A stretch of DNA of 6,465 bases from Burkholderiales bacterium (GTDB taxonomy: Bacteria > Pseudomonadota > Gammaproteobacteria > Burkholderiales > Burkholderiaceae_E): contig CP070753.1 of NCBI GenBank assembly GCA_020348765.1, positions 881,651 through 888,115 on the forward strand, written 5' to 3'. The position numbers were made by a program, and so were the translations under genes. The notes under the pieces are model-generated. The model made no database searches, was not told the DNA's origin, and saw only the letters and a program-made list of their open reading frames with translations. Numbering within the stretch: position 1 is the stretch's first letter; the number at the start of each line of letters is the position of its first letter. Below are positions 1-6,382 of the stretch, piece after piece.

Positions 1-129
1 CGGAAGGTGCGTCTACGCCCTGATCCGAAGCGCTCCGGGCCCCAATTCCGGGAAAGCCTCCGGGCCTCGCAAGGGCATGTCCGCTGACCAAACGGGTGCC
101 GCAGTTCCGGCAGCAGTTCCCGCCGCAGT
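1..129. other. Window edge, no supported gene
   Basis: No gene is supported here. Plus-strand frame 1 is open from the window edge to a TGA at 85-87 and could be the last 28 codons of a rightward gene entering from the left, but the peptide has no recognisable motif. An ATG on the minus strand at 78-76 runs only 21 codons to a TAG. The 9-mer ctccgggcc occurs twice (33-41 and 58-66). No convincing terminator for the leftward HAD gene is visible; the best hairpin (97-101 with 108-112) has 5 bp and no T tract. Confidence 0.3.
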
Positions 130-131
130 TC
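101..131. repeat. Three 12-bp-spaced GCAGTTC repeats
   Basis: GCAGTTC occurs at 101-107, 113-119 and 125-131, exactly 12 bp apart; the first two copies extend to GCAGTTCC. The last copy overlaps the stop codon (132-130) of the leftward HAD-IIA gene, so the array covers the end of that gene and its 3' flank. The function is unknown. It could be a small slippage product or a remnant of the C-terminal coding sequence. Confidence 0.5.
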
Positions 132-924
132 AAGGCGTGTTCGGCGGCCCCTCCGGCGCCGCCGCAGCGCGGAGCCGAATCGTTTGCATGCCGATGCGCC
201 GTGCACCCGCCACGTCGGTCGTGGGATTGTCGCCGAGCATGACCGCTCGCCCCGCATCTGCACCGGTCATCGCAAGCGCGGCGCGGAACATGGTTGGCTC
301 GGGCTTGCCCACGACCTGGGCCGGGAGTCCCGGCAATACCGCGCGCAGCAGCGTGAGCAGCGCTCCGGTCTCGATGCGCGGCAGGCCGTTCTCGCCCGGG
401 TGACTGAGATCGGGATTGGCGACCACGAGGCGTGCGCCGTGGTGAAGCGCGGCGACCGCGTCCTGCAGGTCCGCCACCGTGGCCTGCAGCGCACGCGCAA
501 CCAGTACGACGTCCGGCTCGCCAGACACCAGCCGCAACCCGGCGGCGCGCGCGGCGTCGCGCATCGCCGGCGAACCGAGCAGCATCAGCCGCGCCTCGGG
601 CCATTGGCGCGCGACCTCGCCGACCGCCAGTTCGCCAGCGAGCACGAACTGCCGCGGCGCGATCGAGAGGCCGCGCGAGGCCAGCAGCGCCGCGAGCTCG
701 GTGGCGGTGTGGGTGGAGTTGTTCGACGCGACGACCAGCCGCGCGCCGACACGCGCGACGAATTCGGCGGCGCCGGGCAGCGGCTGGTTGTCGGCGGCAA
801 GGCAGCCGTCCAGATCGGCCATCACCGCCTGGGCTCCATCGATCAATCGCCAGGCTCGAGCGGAGAGCTCGGCGACGCTCGCCTCGACGAGCGTGCGCGA
901 GGACCGCTCAGCGCTCTTCGGCAT
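130..924 (-). CDS. HAD-IIA family phosphatase (NagD-like)
   Basis: Predicted cytosolic phosphomonoesterase of 264 residues, within the usual 250-270 for HAD-IIA proteins (NagD, pyridoxal phosphatase and p-nitrophenyl phosphatase relatives). Numbered from the ATG at 924, the four HAD motifs are intact: ADLDGC with nucleophile Asp37 and acid/base Asp39; VVASNNS with Ser67; GKPEP with Lys207; and GDNPTTD with Asp232 and Asp237. The C2-type cap lies between motifs II and III and contains the typical NPD (170-172). The substrate is not readable; the family acts on nucleotides, sugar phosphates, glycerol phosphate or pyridoxal phosphate. The ATG at 924 is preferred over an in-frame ATG at 945 because the longer form adds only a basic stretch and has no upstream Shine-Dalgarno. 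The gene overlaps the end of the upstream metallophosphoesterase gene by 17 bp, implying co-transcription and probably translational coupling. Family assignment is firm, substrate unknown. Confidence 0.9.
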   Translation of the reverse strand: MPKSAERSSRTLVEASVAELSARAWRLIDGAQAVMADLDGCLAADNQPLPGAAEFVARVGARLVVASNNSTHTATELAALLASRGLSIAPRQFVLAGELAVGEVARQWPEARLMLLGSPAMRDAARAAGLRLVSGEPDVVLVARALQATVADLQDAVAALHHGARLVVANPDLSHPGENGLPRIETGALLTLLRAVLPGLPAQVVGKPEPTMFRAALAMTGADAGRAVMLGDNPTTDVAGARRIGMQTIRLRAAAAPEGPPNTP

Positions 925-1801
925 CGGCCTGCGCGAGCCGCGCATGCCAGTGCGCCGACAGCGCCTGGGGCCGGGGTGCGAACGGGCGCGACAGGTTGGC
1001 CCAGTGTGCGTCGCGGTTGCGGATCGGCAGGCGGTAATAGGCCGGATCGCGGCCGAAGACCTCGATGCGAATGTCGTCGCCGACCTCGAGCAGCGCCCAG
1101 GCGCTGCTCGGGTGCGGCCAGGTGGTGAACGACTCGGTCAGCGAGTGAATCGTCACGTAGTGGATGCCGTCGATCGTGTTGCGTGCATTCCAGTGCGTGT
1201 GGCCGGCCACGCACAGGATCACCTTGCCGCTGCGCTCGATGAGGTCGCGCGCCTCGGCCGCGTTGGCATAGTGCGCATAGCCGGCGAACACCTTCTCGAA
1301 GTAGAAGTTGCCGATCATGCTGCCTTCGTCCAGCGGCAGGTGCGTGAACACGATCGCCGGCAGTTCGGTCGCTTCCAGGTCGGCCCGTAGCCAGTCGAGG
1401 TCGGCGGCGCTGCAGCGAAAGCTCGGCTGGCCCTTGACGCAGGTGTCCGCGTTCCAGAACACCAGATGGTGTCCGCGCACGTCCCGGCTCCACGAGCCGA
1501 ACGCGACCTGCATCGCCGATTCCGCGACCTCGCGCGCCAGATCGTGGTTGTCATGGTTGCCGAGCAGGTGCGCCCGTGCTGCGCCCAGGCCGTGCAGCGC
1601 CGCGGCGATCTCGCGGGTCAGCTGCTCGTCGGCCACGGCATCGACGTTGTTGATCCGGTCGCCGAGCTCGACCACCATGTCCAGCGGCAAACCGTTGGCC
1701 CAGTGCGCGAACTCGCGCACCAGCGGCAACGCGGCCGGACCGACCTTGGTGCCCTGATGCGCGCCGTGGTGGATGTCGGCGATCAGGCCGAGACGCAGCA
1801 C
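908..1801 (-). CDS. Calcineurin-like metallophosphoesterase
   Basis: Predicted dinuclear-metal phosphoesterase of 297 residues. Numbered from the GTG at 1801, the full metallophosphoesterase signature is visible: ADIHHG (Asp9, His11), ELGDR (Asp48), LGNHDNHD (Asn82, His83), FTHLP (His154) and AGHTHWN (His201, His203). The family includes cyclic-nucleotide phosphodiesterases, glycerophosphodiesterases, nucleotide pyrophosphatases and protein phosphatases; nothing here separates these. There is no signal peptide or membrane segment, so a cytosolic location is expected. The frame stays open upstream to an ATG at 1963, but that 54-residue extension is arginine- and proline-rich and unlike the family. 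A GTG at 1801 with GGAGG 8 nt upstream places the start 8 residues before the first metal ligand; a GTG at 1810 is the alternative. It is the first gene of a two-gene unit with the HAD-IIA phosphatase, and together they could perform sequential diester and monoester hydrolysis (inference). Confidence 0.88.
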   Translation of the reverse strand: MLRLGLIADIHHGAHQGTKVGPAALPLVREFAHWANGLPLDMVVELGDRINNVDAVADEQLTREIAAALHGLGAARAHLLGNHDNHDLAREVAESAMQVAFGSWSRDVRGHHLVFWNADTCVKGQPSFRCSAADLDWLRADLEATELPAIVFTHLPLDEGSMIGNFYFEKVFAGYAHYANAAEARDLIERSGKVILCVAGHTHWNARNTIDGIHYVTIHSLTESFTTWPHPSSAWALLEVGDDIRIEVFGRDPAYYRLPIRNRDAHWANLSRPFAPRPQALSAHWHARLAQADAEER

Positions 1802-2102
1802 CTCCGACACCTCCGTGCCTTGCGGGCTCCTGGCCCTGGTGCGATCGCTCGCGAAAGTGCGGTCGATGGTCACATGGCGCAATGTCGATGTCCAGACCGC
1901 TCCCGCTGCCCGGGTCCGGGGCCGCTTCGGTCCGGGCCCGCCTCGATCCGGAACATGTGGCATCAGCGCAACGACGGGTCACATCGGGGCCCGTGTCCGC
2001 GTCGGCCGATCGCCGTCGGTCGCGAAATCCCCCGGGGCGCGCGGGGTCGGCGCGGCAGGCGATATGCAACACTTCGCGTCGCTGTCTCTCGAGCCCCGGT
2101 CC
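1802..2102. other. Divergent intergenic region between phosphoesterase and selO
   Basis: About 300 bp separate the two divergent starts and should hold promoters for both directions. I find no convincing -35/-10 pair on either strand. Open frames continue through it on both strands, but their translations are arginine/proline-rich and look like GC-driven noise. The heptamer TTTCGCG appears twice on the minus strand (1856-1850 and 2027-2021). The same heptamer is the core of the phased repeat upstream of the regulator gene at 4077. Palindromic GCGATCGC is at 1841-1848. The last 39 bp (2064-2102) may be coding if selO starts at the earlier ATG. Confidence 0.5.
1810..1814 (-). promoter_or_regulatory. 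Ribosome binding site deciding the phosphoesterase start
   Basis: On the minus strand GGAGG lies 8 nt upstream of the GTG at 1801-1799. This supports the short 297-residue form rather than the 351-codon open frame. The competing GTG at 1810-1808 overlaps this motif and has only AAGG about 7 nt upstream. Confidence 0.6.
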
Positions 2103-3644
2103 ATGGCCCCGTTCCCGTTCGACAATTCCTACGCCCGCGATCTTCGCGGCTTCTATGTCGCGTGGCAGCCGGTCGCCGTGCCGGCACCGCGCCTGCTCTA
2201 CCTCAATCACGAGCTGGCCGCCGAGCTCGGGCTGGATGTTGCCGCGCTCGCCGGCCCGGATGGCGTGTCGGTGCTCGCCGGCAACGCGGTGCCCGAAGGC
2301 GCCGAGCCGATCGCGCAGGCCTATGCCGGCCACCAGTTCGGCGGGTTCTCGCCGCAGCTCGGCGACGGCCGCGCGCTGCTGCTCGGCGAGGTGATCGACC
2401 GCCGCGGTGGGCGCCGGGACATCGCGTTCAAGGGCTCGGGCCGCACGCCGTTCTCGCGCGGCGGCGACGGCAAGGCCGCGGTCGGACCGATGCTGCGCGA
2501 GGTGCTGATCGGCGAGGCGATGCACGCGCTCGGGATCCCGAGCACGCGCGCGCTGGCCGTGGTCGCCACCGGCGAACCGGTGTTCCGCGAGCAGGCGCTG
2601 CCCGGCGCGGTGCTCACGCGCGTGGCCGCGAGCCACCTGCGGGTTGGCACCTTCGAGTTCTTCGCGGCGCGCGGCGACGTCGAGCGGCTGCGACAGCTCG
2701 CCGATTACACGATCGCGCGTCACGACCCGGCGCTATCGGGCGCCCCCGACCGCTACCTGGGGCTGCTGCGCGCGGTGGCCGCGCGCCAGGCGACGCTGGT
2801 CGCGCAGTGGATGAACGTCGGCTTCATCCACGGCGTGATGAACACGGACAACATGACGATCTCGGGCGAGACCATCGACTACGGTCCGTGCGCGTTCATC
2901 GAGGCCTACGACCCGCGCGCCGTTTTCAGCAGCATCGATCACGGCGGGCGCTATGCGTTCGGCAACCAGCCGGCGATCGCGCGCTGGAACCTGGCCCGGT
3001 TCGCCGAGACGCTGCTGCCGCTTGCCGCGGATCGCGACGACGAGGCCGCGCTGAAGCGTGCGGTGGCCGACGCGACCGAAGTGATCGACGCGTTTCCGGG
3101 CCTGTTCGACTCGGCGCTTCGCGAAGGTCAGCGCGCAAAGCTCGGGCTCACGCTTCGGCCGGCGGCGGATGCGGCGGCGGATGCGGCAACCGACGCGGCG
3201 CTCGCCGACGACTGGCTCGCGCTCCTCGCGCGCGCGGGCGCCGACTTCACGCTGGCCTGGCGCCGGCTGGCCGATGCCGCGGCCGGCGACGAGGTGCCGC
3301 TCAGGGCGCTGTTCGGCGATCCGGGCGCGGCCGACGCCTGGCTGGCGCGATGGCGGGCCCGATGCGCGGTCGACGATGCAGCCGCGGCGGGTGCGGGCGG
3401 CGCGAGCGTCGCGGCGATCGAACGTGCGAGCCGGATGCGGCGCGCCAATCCGTTCGTGATCCCGCGCAACCACCGGGTCGAGCAGGCCCTCGCCGCAGCC
3501 TCCGACCACGGCGAGCTCGAGCCTTTCGAGCGCCTGCTGGCGGCACTGAGACGTCCGTTCGAGCAGGCGCCCGAGCTGGCCGCCTACGGCGAGCCTGCGC
3601 CGCTCGAGGTGACAGCCGGCTACCGGACTTTCTGCGGCACCTGA
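2103..3644 (+). CDS. selO: Protein adenylyltransferase SelO (YdiU family)
   Basis: Pseudokinase-fold enzyme that transfers AMP from ATP to Ser/Thr/Tyr hydroxyls of proteins; in other bacteria it is linked to redox and oxidative stress. The 513-residue length is close to family norms. Hallmarks in order are [18 protein letters not shown] (74-91), [17 protein letters not shown] (109-125) with nucleotide-binding Lys110, Glu133 of the following helix, HGVMNTDNM (243-251) with likely base Asp249 and metal ligand Asn250, IDYGP (258-262) with metal ligand Asp259, GRYAFGNQP (282-290) and [12 protein letters not shown] (446-457). These correspond, from memory and with a constant offset of 3, to Lys113, Glu136, Asp252, Asn253 and Asp262 of the Pseudomonas syringae enzyme. 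The C-terminus is FCGT, with Cys511 where eukaryotic SelO has selenocysteine. The ATG at 2103 gives the usual MxxFxFDNSYAR beginning but has a poor Shine-Dalgarno; an in-frame ATG at 2064 with CAGG upstream would add 13 residues. Confidence 0.96.
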   Translation: MAPFPFDNSYARDLRGFYVAWQPVAVPAPRLLYLNHELAAELGLDVAALAGPDGVSVLAGNAVPEGAEPIAQAYAGHQFGGFSPQLGDGRALLLGEVIDRRGGRRDIAFKGSGRTPFSRGGDGKAAVGPMLREVLIGEAMHALGIPSTRALAVVATGEPVFREQALPGAVLTRVAASHLRVGTFEFFAARGDVERLRQLADYTIARHDPALSGAPDRYLGLLRAVAARQATLVAQWMNVGFIHGVMNTDNMTISGETIDYGPCAFIEAYDPRAVFSSIDHGGRYAFGNQPAIARWNLARFAETLLPLAADRDDEAALKRAVADATEVIDAFPGLFDSALREGQRAKLGLTLRPAADAAADAATDAALADDWLALLARAGADFTLAWRRLADAAAGDEVPLRALFGDPGAADAWLARWRARCAVDDAAAAGAGGASVAAIERASRMRRANPFVIPRNHRVEQALAAASDHGELEPFERLLAALRRPFEQAPELAAYGEPAPLEVTAGYRTFCGT

Positions 3645-3658
3645 GGCGCGGGGCTCGC

Positions 3659-3690
3659 GGCCCCGGACCCGGCTGCGCTTCGCCGGGGCC
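3659..3690 (+). terminator. GC-rich hairpin after selO
   Basis: A perfect 8-bp inverted repeat, GGCCCCGG (3659-3666) and CCGGGGCC (3683-3690), begins 15 bp after the selO stop, with a 16-nt loop. Only two T residues follow, so this is not a classical intrinsic terminator. A competing smaller hairpin (GGGGC 3650-3654 with GCCCC 3660-3664) is also possible. Its position between the convergent ends of selO and the small gene at 3710-3892 fits a bidirectional stop or 3'-end stabiliser. Confidence 0.4.
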
Positions 3691-3709
3691 TTGCCGCGAC
3701 TGCTGGCGA

Positions 3710-3892
3710 TCACAGCGGACGAAGCCGCCTGACGCCGGTCGGTGCGAAAGCTTTGGCCGCATCGTGGAGCATGGCCCGGGCGCGTTGCAGCAGACTGGCC
3801 AGCTCGCGGCTGCGCAGCTCGTGGGCGCGGTCCCGGCAGGCGAATGGCTCGGTGGTGCGGTTGGCATGCAGTGTCTTTTCGTTGCGGTTCAT
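3710..3892 (-). CDS. Small basic hypothetical protein (60 aa)
   Basis: I do not recognise this protein. The 60 residues are hydrophilic and basic, with a predicted helical centre of the pattern RAHELRSRELASLLQRARAM (residues 22-41), then a short Ala-rich helix and an Arg-rich C-terminus. There is no signal peptide or membrane segment; a single Cys is at position 19. Support for it being real is positional: ATG at 3892 with GGAG 6 nt upstream, no overlap with other genes, and a place in an otherwise empty interval. It is divergent from the regulator gene at 4077 and convergent with selO, so the 184-bp region 3893-4076 probably controls both it and the regulator. The basic amphipathic helix could bind nucleic acid or a protein partner, but this is a guess. 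It could also be a chance frame. Confidence 0.5.
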   Translation of the reverse strand: MNRNEKTLHANRTTEPFACRDRAHELRSRELASLLQRARAMLHDAAKAFAPTGVRRLRPL

Positions 3893-3898
3893 GTTCGT

Positions 3899-3902
3899 CT
3901 CC
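3899..3902 (-). promoter_or_regulatory. Ribosome binding site of the 60-codon gene
   Basis: GGAG on the minus strand, 6 nt before the ATG at 3892-3890. It is the main sequence argument that this short frame is translated. Confidence 0.5.
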
Positions 3903-3974
3903 GTTGGGACCGTGGTTGCGACGGTTCCATGCTGAACCAGCGCGCCCGATCATCCTTGCCCGAGGCTGGCGGGG

Positions 3975-4004
3975 TTTCTGGAGATTTCGCGGATTTTTCG
4001 CGGA
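3975..4004. promoter_or_regulatory. Phased direct repeats, candidate operator
   Basis: TTTCGCGGA occurs perfectly at 3985-3993 and 3996-4004 (11-bp step), preceded by a degenerate TTTCTGGA at 3975-3982 (10-bp step). The three copies therefore lie on one face of the helix in an A/T-richer patch of very GC-rich DNA. OmpR/PhoB-type winged-helix proteins typically bind head-to-tail direct repeats of about 10-11 bp, and the next gene encodes such a domain, so autoregulation is plausible. The site lies 73-102 bp before the regulator ATG and 83-112 bp before the divergent small gene. A possible -35 (TTGACC, 4031-4036) follows, but no good -10 is visible. Confidence 0.45.
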
Positions 4005-4064
4005 GATCCCTCCGGGCACGGCGCCGGCGGTTGACCGACGGCCGCATTCGTAGACACTCGCGAC

Positions 4065-4071
4065 GAGGAGG
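4065..4071 (+). promoter_or_regulatory. Strong ribosome binding site of the regulator gene
   Basis: GAGGAGG ends 5 nt before the ATG at 4077-4079 and fixes this start. It is the strongest Shine-Dalgarno in the window. Confidence 0.75.
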
Positions 4072-4076
4072 TCGAC

Positions 4077-6242
4077 ATGCTGTACCGCTGCGCCGATTGG
4101 GAAATCGACACCGCGCGCTTCGAGCTGCGCCTTGGCGGCGTGCCGCGCAAGATCGAGCCGCAGGTGTTCGAGATACTGTGCTACCTGGTGCAGAGACACG
4201 GTGAGTTCGTCGGAAAGGAGGAACTGCACCAGGCGATCTGGAAGGGGCGCATCGTTTCCGACGCGACCATATCGAGCCGGATCAAGGCGGCGCGCCGTGC
4301 GATCGGGGACGACGGCAGGACCCAGGGCCTGATTCGCACCGTGCACGGACGGGGGTTCTGCTTCGTCGGGCCCGTCGTGGAAGCGGCAGTTGGCGAGCCG
4401 GCCGAGCCGTCGTCGGCGAGTCGAACCGTCGACGGCGCCGTCGGTCCAGTCGGCTCGGTCGGCTCGGTCGGCTCGGCCGGCTCGGTCGGCGGCATCGCGA
4501 CGGACACCGGGCCGCAACAGCAAGCGGTGCTCAGCGCCGACGTGCACTTGCGCGCATTGCTCGACGGGGACGGTCCACCGGAAGCGGCGGAGCACGAGCT
4601 GCTGTCCTGGCGACAGGCATTGCGCGCGAGCATCGAGGCCGAGGGCGGGCGCGTGATCGGCGCAAGCGGTGGCGGCGTGTCGGCCTGTTTCGAAGGGGCC
4701 GCGGACGCCGCGCGCTGTGCGCTCGAACTGGGCGCCTCGAGCGCGCGCGCCGGGCCGGACGGCCCGGTCGAGACCGCGCCGATGCTGCGCATCGGGATCT
4801 GTGCCGTCGACGCGGGCGAGACGGACGCCGCGGCGCTTGCCGCGCGGCTTCAGTGCGCGGCGCCGCCGGGGCAGATCTACGCGACGGCACCCGTGGTCGC
4901 ACGCGCCCGCGGCCCGGTGGGACTCGACGCAGAGACCGTCGCCGCGAACCTGCCCGGCGGCCTGCGGCAGCTGCAGCCGATGATGGTCGACCGGCGCTTG
5001 CCGGAGCGGGCCCCGGGCGGTGCCGGCATCCCGCAACTGCAGTGGGATTCGCCCGTCGCACCGAGGAACCCGTCGGTGGTGATCCTGCCGTTCCAGGCGC
5101 TCGGCAGGGACGAACGGGCGGCCGAGCTCGCCGAAGGGCTGAGGATCGACATCCAGAATGCGCTGACCAAGATCTCCCGGCTGCTGCTGATCGCGGCCGG
5201 CAGCGCCAATGCGTTCCGGGACAAGAGCCCGGAGATGGCCGCGCGCAGCCTCGGCGTGCGGTACGTGCTGCACGGCGGCGTGCAGGTCGTCAAGCAGCGC
5301 GCGCGGATCTCGCTCGAGCTGATCGACACCCTTTCGACGCTGGCGATCTGGGCCGAGCAGTTCGAGGTGCCATTGGCCGATTCGTTCGAGATCCAGGACG
5401 ACATCACGCGCAAGGTCGTCACCGCCCTCGACGTGAAGCTCTACAGCGGCGAGCAGGCGCGGATCTGGCATCACGCACTGACCGACCCCGGTGTGGTTCG
5501 GGTCTTCTATCGCGGTGTTCGGCTGTTCTTCCGAATGGACCGGGAAGCGATGGCCGAAGCTCGGCACTCGTTCGAAGCGGTGGCGCAGTTGCGGCCCGAA
5601 TCGTCCATCGGACCCACGTGGACGGCCCTGTGCCACTGGAACGACTTCATGCGTCGCTGGGGCGACCCGCGGACCGACTCACGCGCGCTTGCGCGCAAGT
5701 GGGCCGAAGCTGCGACCCGATTGCCCGACGCCGACGGTCAGGCGCACACGGTGCTCGCGCATGTCAGGCTGCTGGACCGTGATTTCGAGGCCGCCCTCGA
5801 CACGGGGCGCGAAGCCCTGGAAATCCGGCCCGGTTGCGCCAACGCGAACGGGTTCTTCGGCAACGTGCTGCACTACTGCGGCGAGCAACATGACGCGATC
5901 CTGCGCCTGAGGAGGAGCATCCGGTTGCAGCCGGTCTATCCGCCGCTCTTCGCCAGCCTTCTGTCGACCGCCTACCTCGCCGCGCGCCAACCCGAGTCGG
6001 CGTTGGCCGTGGCCAAGGAAGCCCTGCGGCTGAATCCGCGCGACCTGCAGGCGCGGCTGACCCTGGTCGCCGGTCACCAGGTCGCAGGCAGGTTCGCGCT
6101 GGCGCGTCTGTTCGCCGACGAGATCCTGGAGACGGAAAGCGCGTTCTCGGTGGCCGAGTACCGGGAACGTCAGCCATACCGCTGGCCGAAAGCGATCGAT
6201 GCGATGGCGACCGCGTGGCTCGAGTCGGGGCTGCCGGAATGA
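4077..6242 (+). CDS. Winged-helix regulator with degenerate cyclase domain and TPRs
   Basis: A 721-residue protein with no membrane segment, so probably a cytosolic one-component regulator. Residues 1-97 form an OmpR/PhoB-type winged helix (EPQVFEILCYLVQRHGEFV, then VSDATISSRIKAARRAIGDD, ending in the wing IRTVHGRGFCF). Residues 101-145 are a Gly/Ser/Val-rich hinge. Residues about 148-308 match the class III adenylate/guanylate cyclase layout: LSADV with metal Asp155, GGRVIGASGGG at 190-200, RIGI at 238-241 and ALAARLQ at 253-259. The usual Lys, second metal Asp and transition-state Asn are replaced by Gly195, Gly199 and Ala253; Arg257 remains. Catalysis is therefore unlikely and a ligand-sensing or scaffolding role more likely (inference). 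Residues about 331-455 resemble the TolB/FlgO-like domain common in this architecture (SVVILPFQALG; LGVRYVLHGGVQ; AIWAEQFE). Residues about 471-690 are TPR-like helices, and the end, AWLESGLPE, matches the family's usual C-terminus, so the protein is complete. The signal and target genes are unknown. Confidence 0.88.
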   Translation: MLYRCADWEIDTARFELRLGGVPRKIEPQVFEILCYLVQRHGEFVGKEELHQAIWKGRIVSDATISSRIKAARRAIGDDGRTQGLIRTVHGRGFCFVGPVVEAAVGEPAEPSSASRTVDGAVGPVGSVGSVGSAGSVGGIATDTGPQQQAVLSADVHLRALLDGDGPPEAAEHELLSWRQALRASIEAEGGRVIGASGGGVSACFEGAADAARCALELGASSARAGPDGPVETAPMLRIGICAVDAGETDAAALAARLQCAAPPGQIYATAPVVARARGPVGLDAETVAANLPGGLRQLQPMMVDRRLPERAPGGAGIPQLQWDSPVAPRNPSVVILPFQALGRDERAAELAEGLRIDIQNALTKISRLLLIAAGSANAFRDKSPEMAARSLGVRYVLHGGVQVVKQRARISLELIDTLSTLAIWAEQFEVPLADSFEIQDDITRKVVTALDVKLYSGEQARIWHHALTDPGVVRVFYRGVRLFFRMDREAMAEARHSFEAVAQLRPESSIGPTWTALCHWNDFMRRWGDPRTDSRALARKWAEAATRLPDADGQAHTVLAHVRLLDRDFEAALDTGREALEIRPGCANANGFFGNVLHYCGEQHDAILRLRRSIRLQPVYPPLFASLLSTAYLAARQPESALAVAKEALRLNPRDLQARLTLVAGHQVAGRFALARLFADEILETESAFSVAEYRERQPYRWPKAIDAMATAWLESGLPE
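4451..4486 (+). repeat. In-gene 9-bp tandem repeat in the hinge
   Basis: Four tandem 9-bp copies of CGGCTCGGT (the third ends in C) at 4451-4459, 4460-4468, 4469-4477 and 4478-4486, encoding GSV/GSA tripeptides in the hinge between the winged helix and the cyclase-like domain. The 9-bp unit keeps frame, so copy number can change hinge length without disrupting the protein. Confidence 0.85.
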
Positions 6243-6251
6243 GCGCGTCGC

Positions 6252-6334
6252 GCCCCGCTATTCCACCGTGACCGACTTGGCCAGATTTCTGGGTTGTGGC
6301 TTCGGCCGGCCGCTGCGCGGCCTTAACTTGTCCC
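6252..6334. repeat. 131-bp-period repeat, copy 1
   Basis: This 83-bp segment is identical, base for base, to 6383-6465. It starts 9 bp after the stop codon of the regulator gene. It consists of a 29-bp head (6252-6280) followed by the left half of a long imperfect palindrome. In one plus-strand frame the head reads RYSTVTDLARFLG, a peptide I recall seeing in many spurious hypothetical proteins of proteobacteria, which would fit a dispersed non-coding repeat; this is recollection and not verified. Confidence 0.9.
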
Positions 6335-6375
6335 AGCGGGACAAGTTAGCCTGCGCCGCAAACCCGGAAATCTGG
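6281..6375. repeat. Imperfect palindrome with three-way-junction fold
   Basis: The outer stem pairs 6281-6300 with 6355-6375 through 20 base pairs. In a plus-strand RNA the two imperfect positions are G-U wobbles (6290 with 6366, 6297 with 6358), with one bulged A (6360). Inside are two adjacent hairpins: GGCCGC/GCGGCC (6308-6313 with 6317-6322, 3-nt loop) and TAACTTGTCCC/GGGACAAGTTA (6324-6334 with 6338-6348, 11 perfect pairs, 3-nt loop). It resembles REP/BIME-like or other structured intergenic repeats and may also serve as the transcript 3' end for the regulator gene; there is no T tract. Confidence 0.8.
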
Positions 6376-6382
6376 GTGCGAT

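Noticed and set aside
1802..1963. 54-residue N-terminal extension of the metallophosphoesterase
   Set aside because: The extension resembles frame noise, while a GTG with GGAGG sits just before the first metal-binding motif.
3923..3938. Inverted repeat GGTTC-6-GAACC as an operator
   Set aside because: Five-base arms are expected by chance in a region of this size and nothing else supports it.
4031..4056. Sigma70 promoter TTGACC ... TAGACA
   Set aside because: The -35 match is good but the spacing is 14 bp, the -10 is poor and the implied start site would leave almost no leader before the ribosome binding site.
1466..4204. 912-codon open frame on the plus strand
   Set aside because: It crosses the phosphoesterase gene in antisense, selO in another frame and the intergenic regions; the translation is arginine-rich low complexity.
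2733..5636. 967-codon open frame on the minus strand
   Set aside because: It lies antisense to selO and the regulator gene, has an Arg/Gly/Ala-rich translation with no family motif, and is explained by the scarcity of stop codons in GC-rich DNA.
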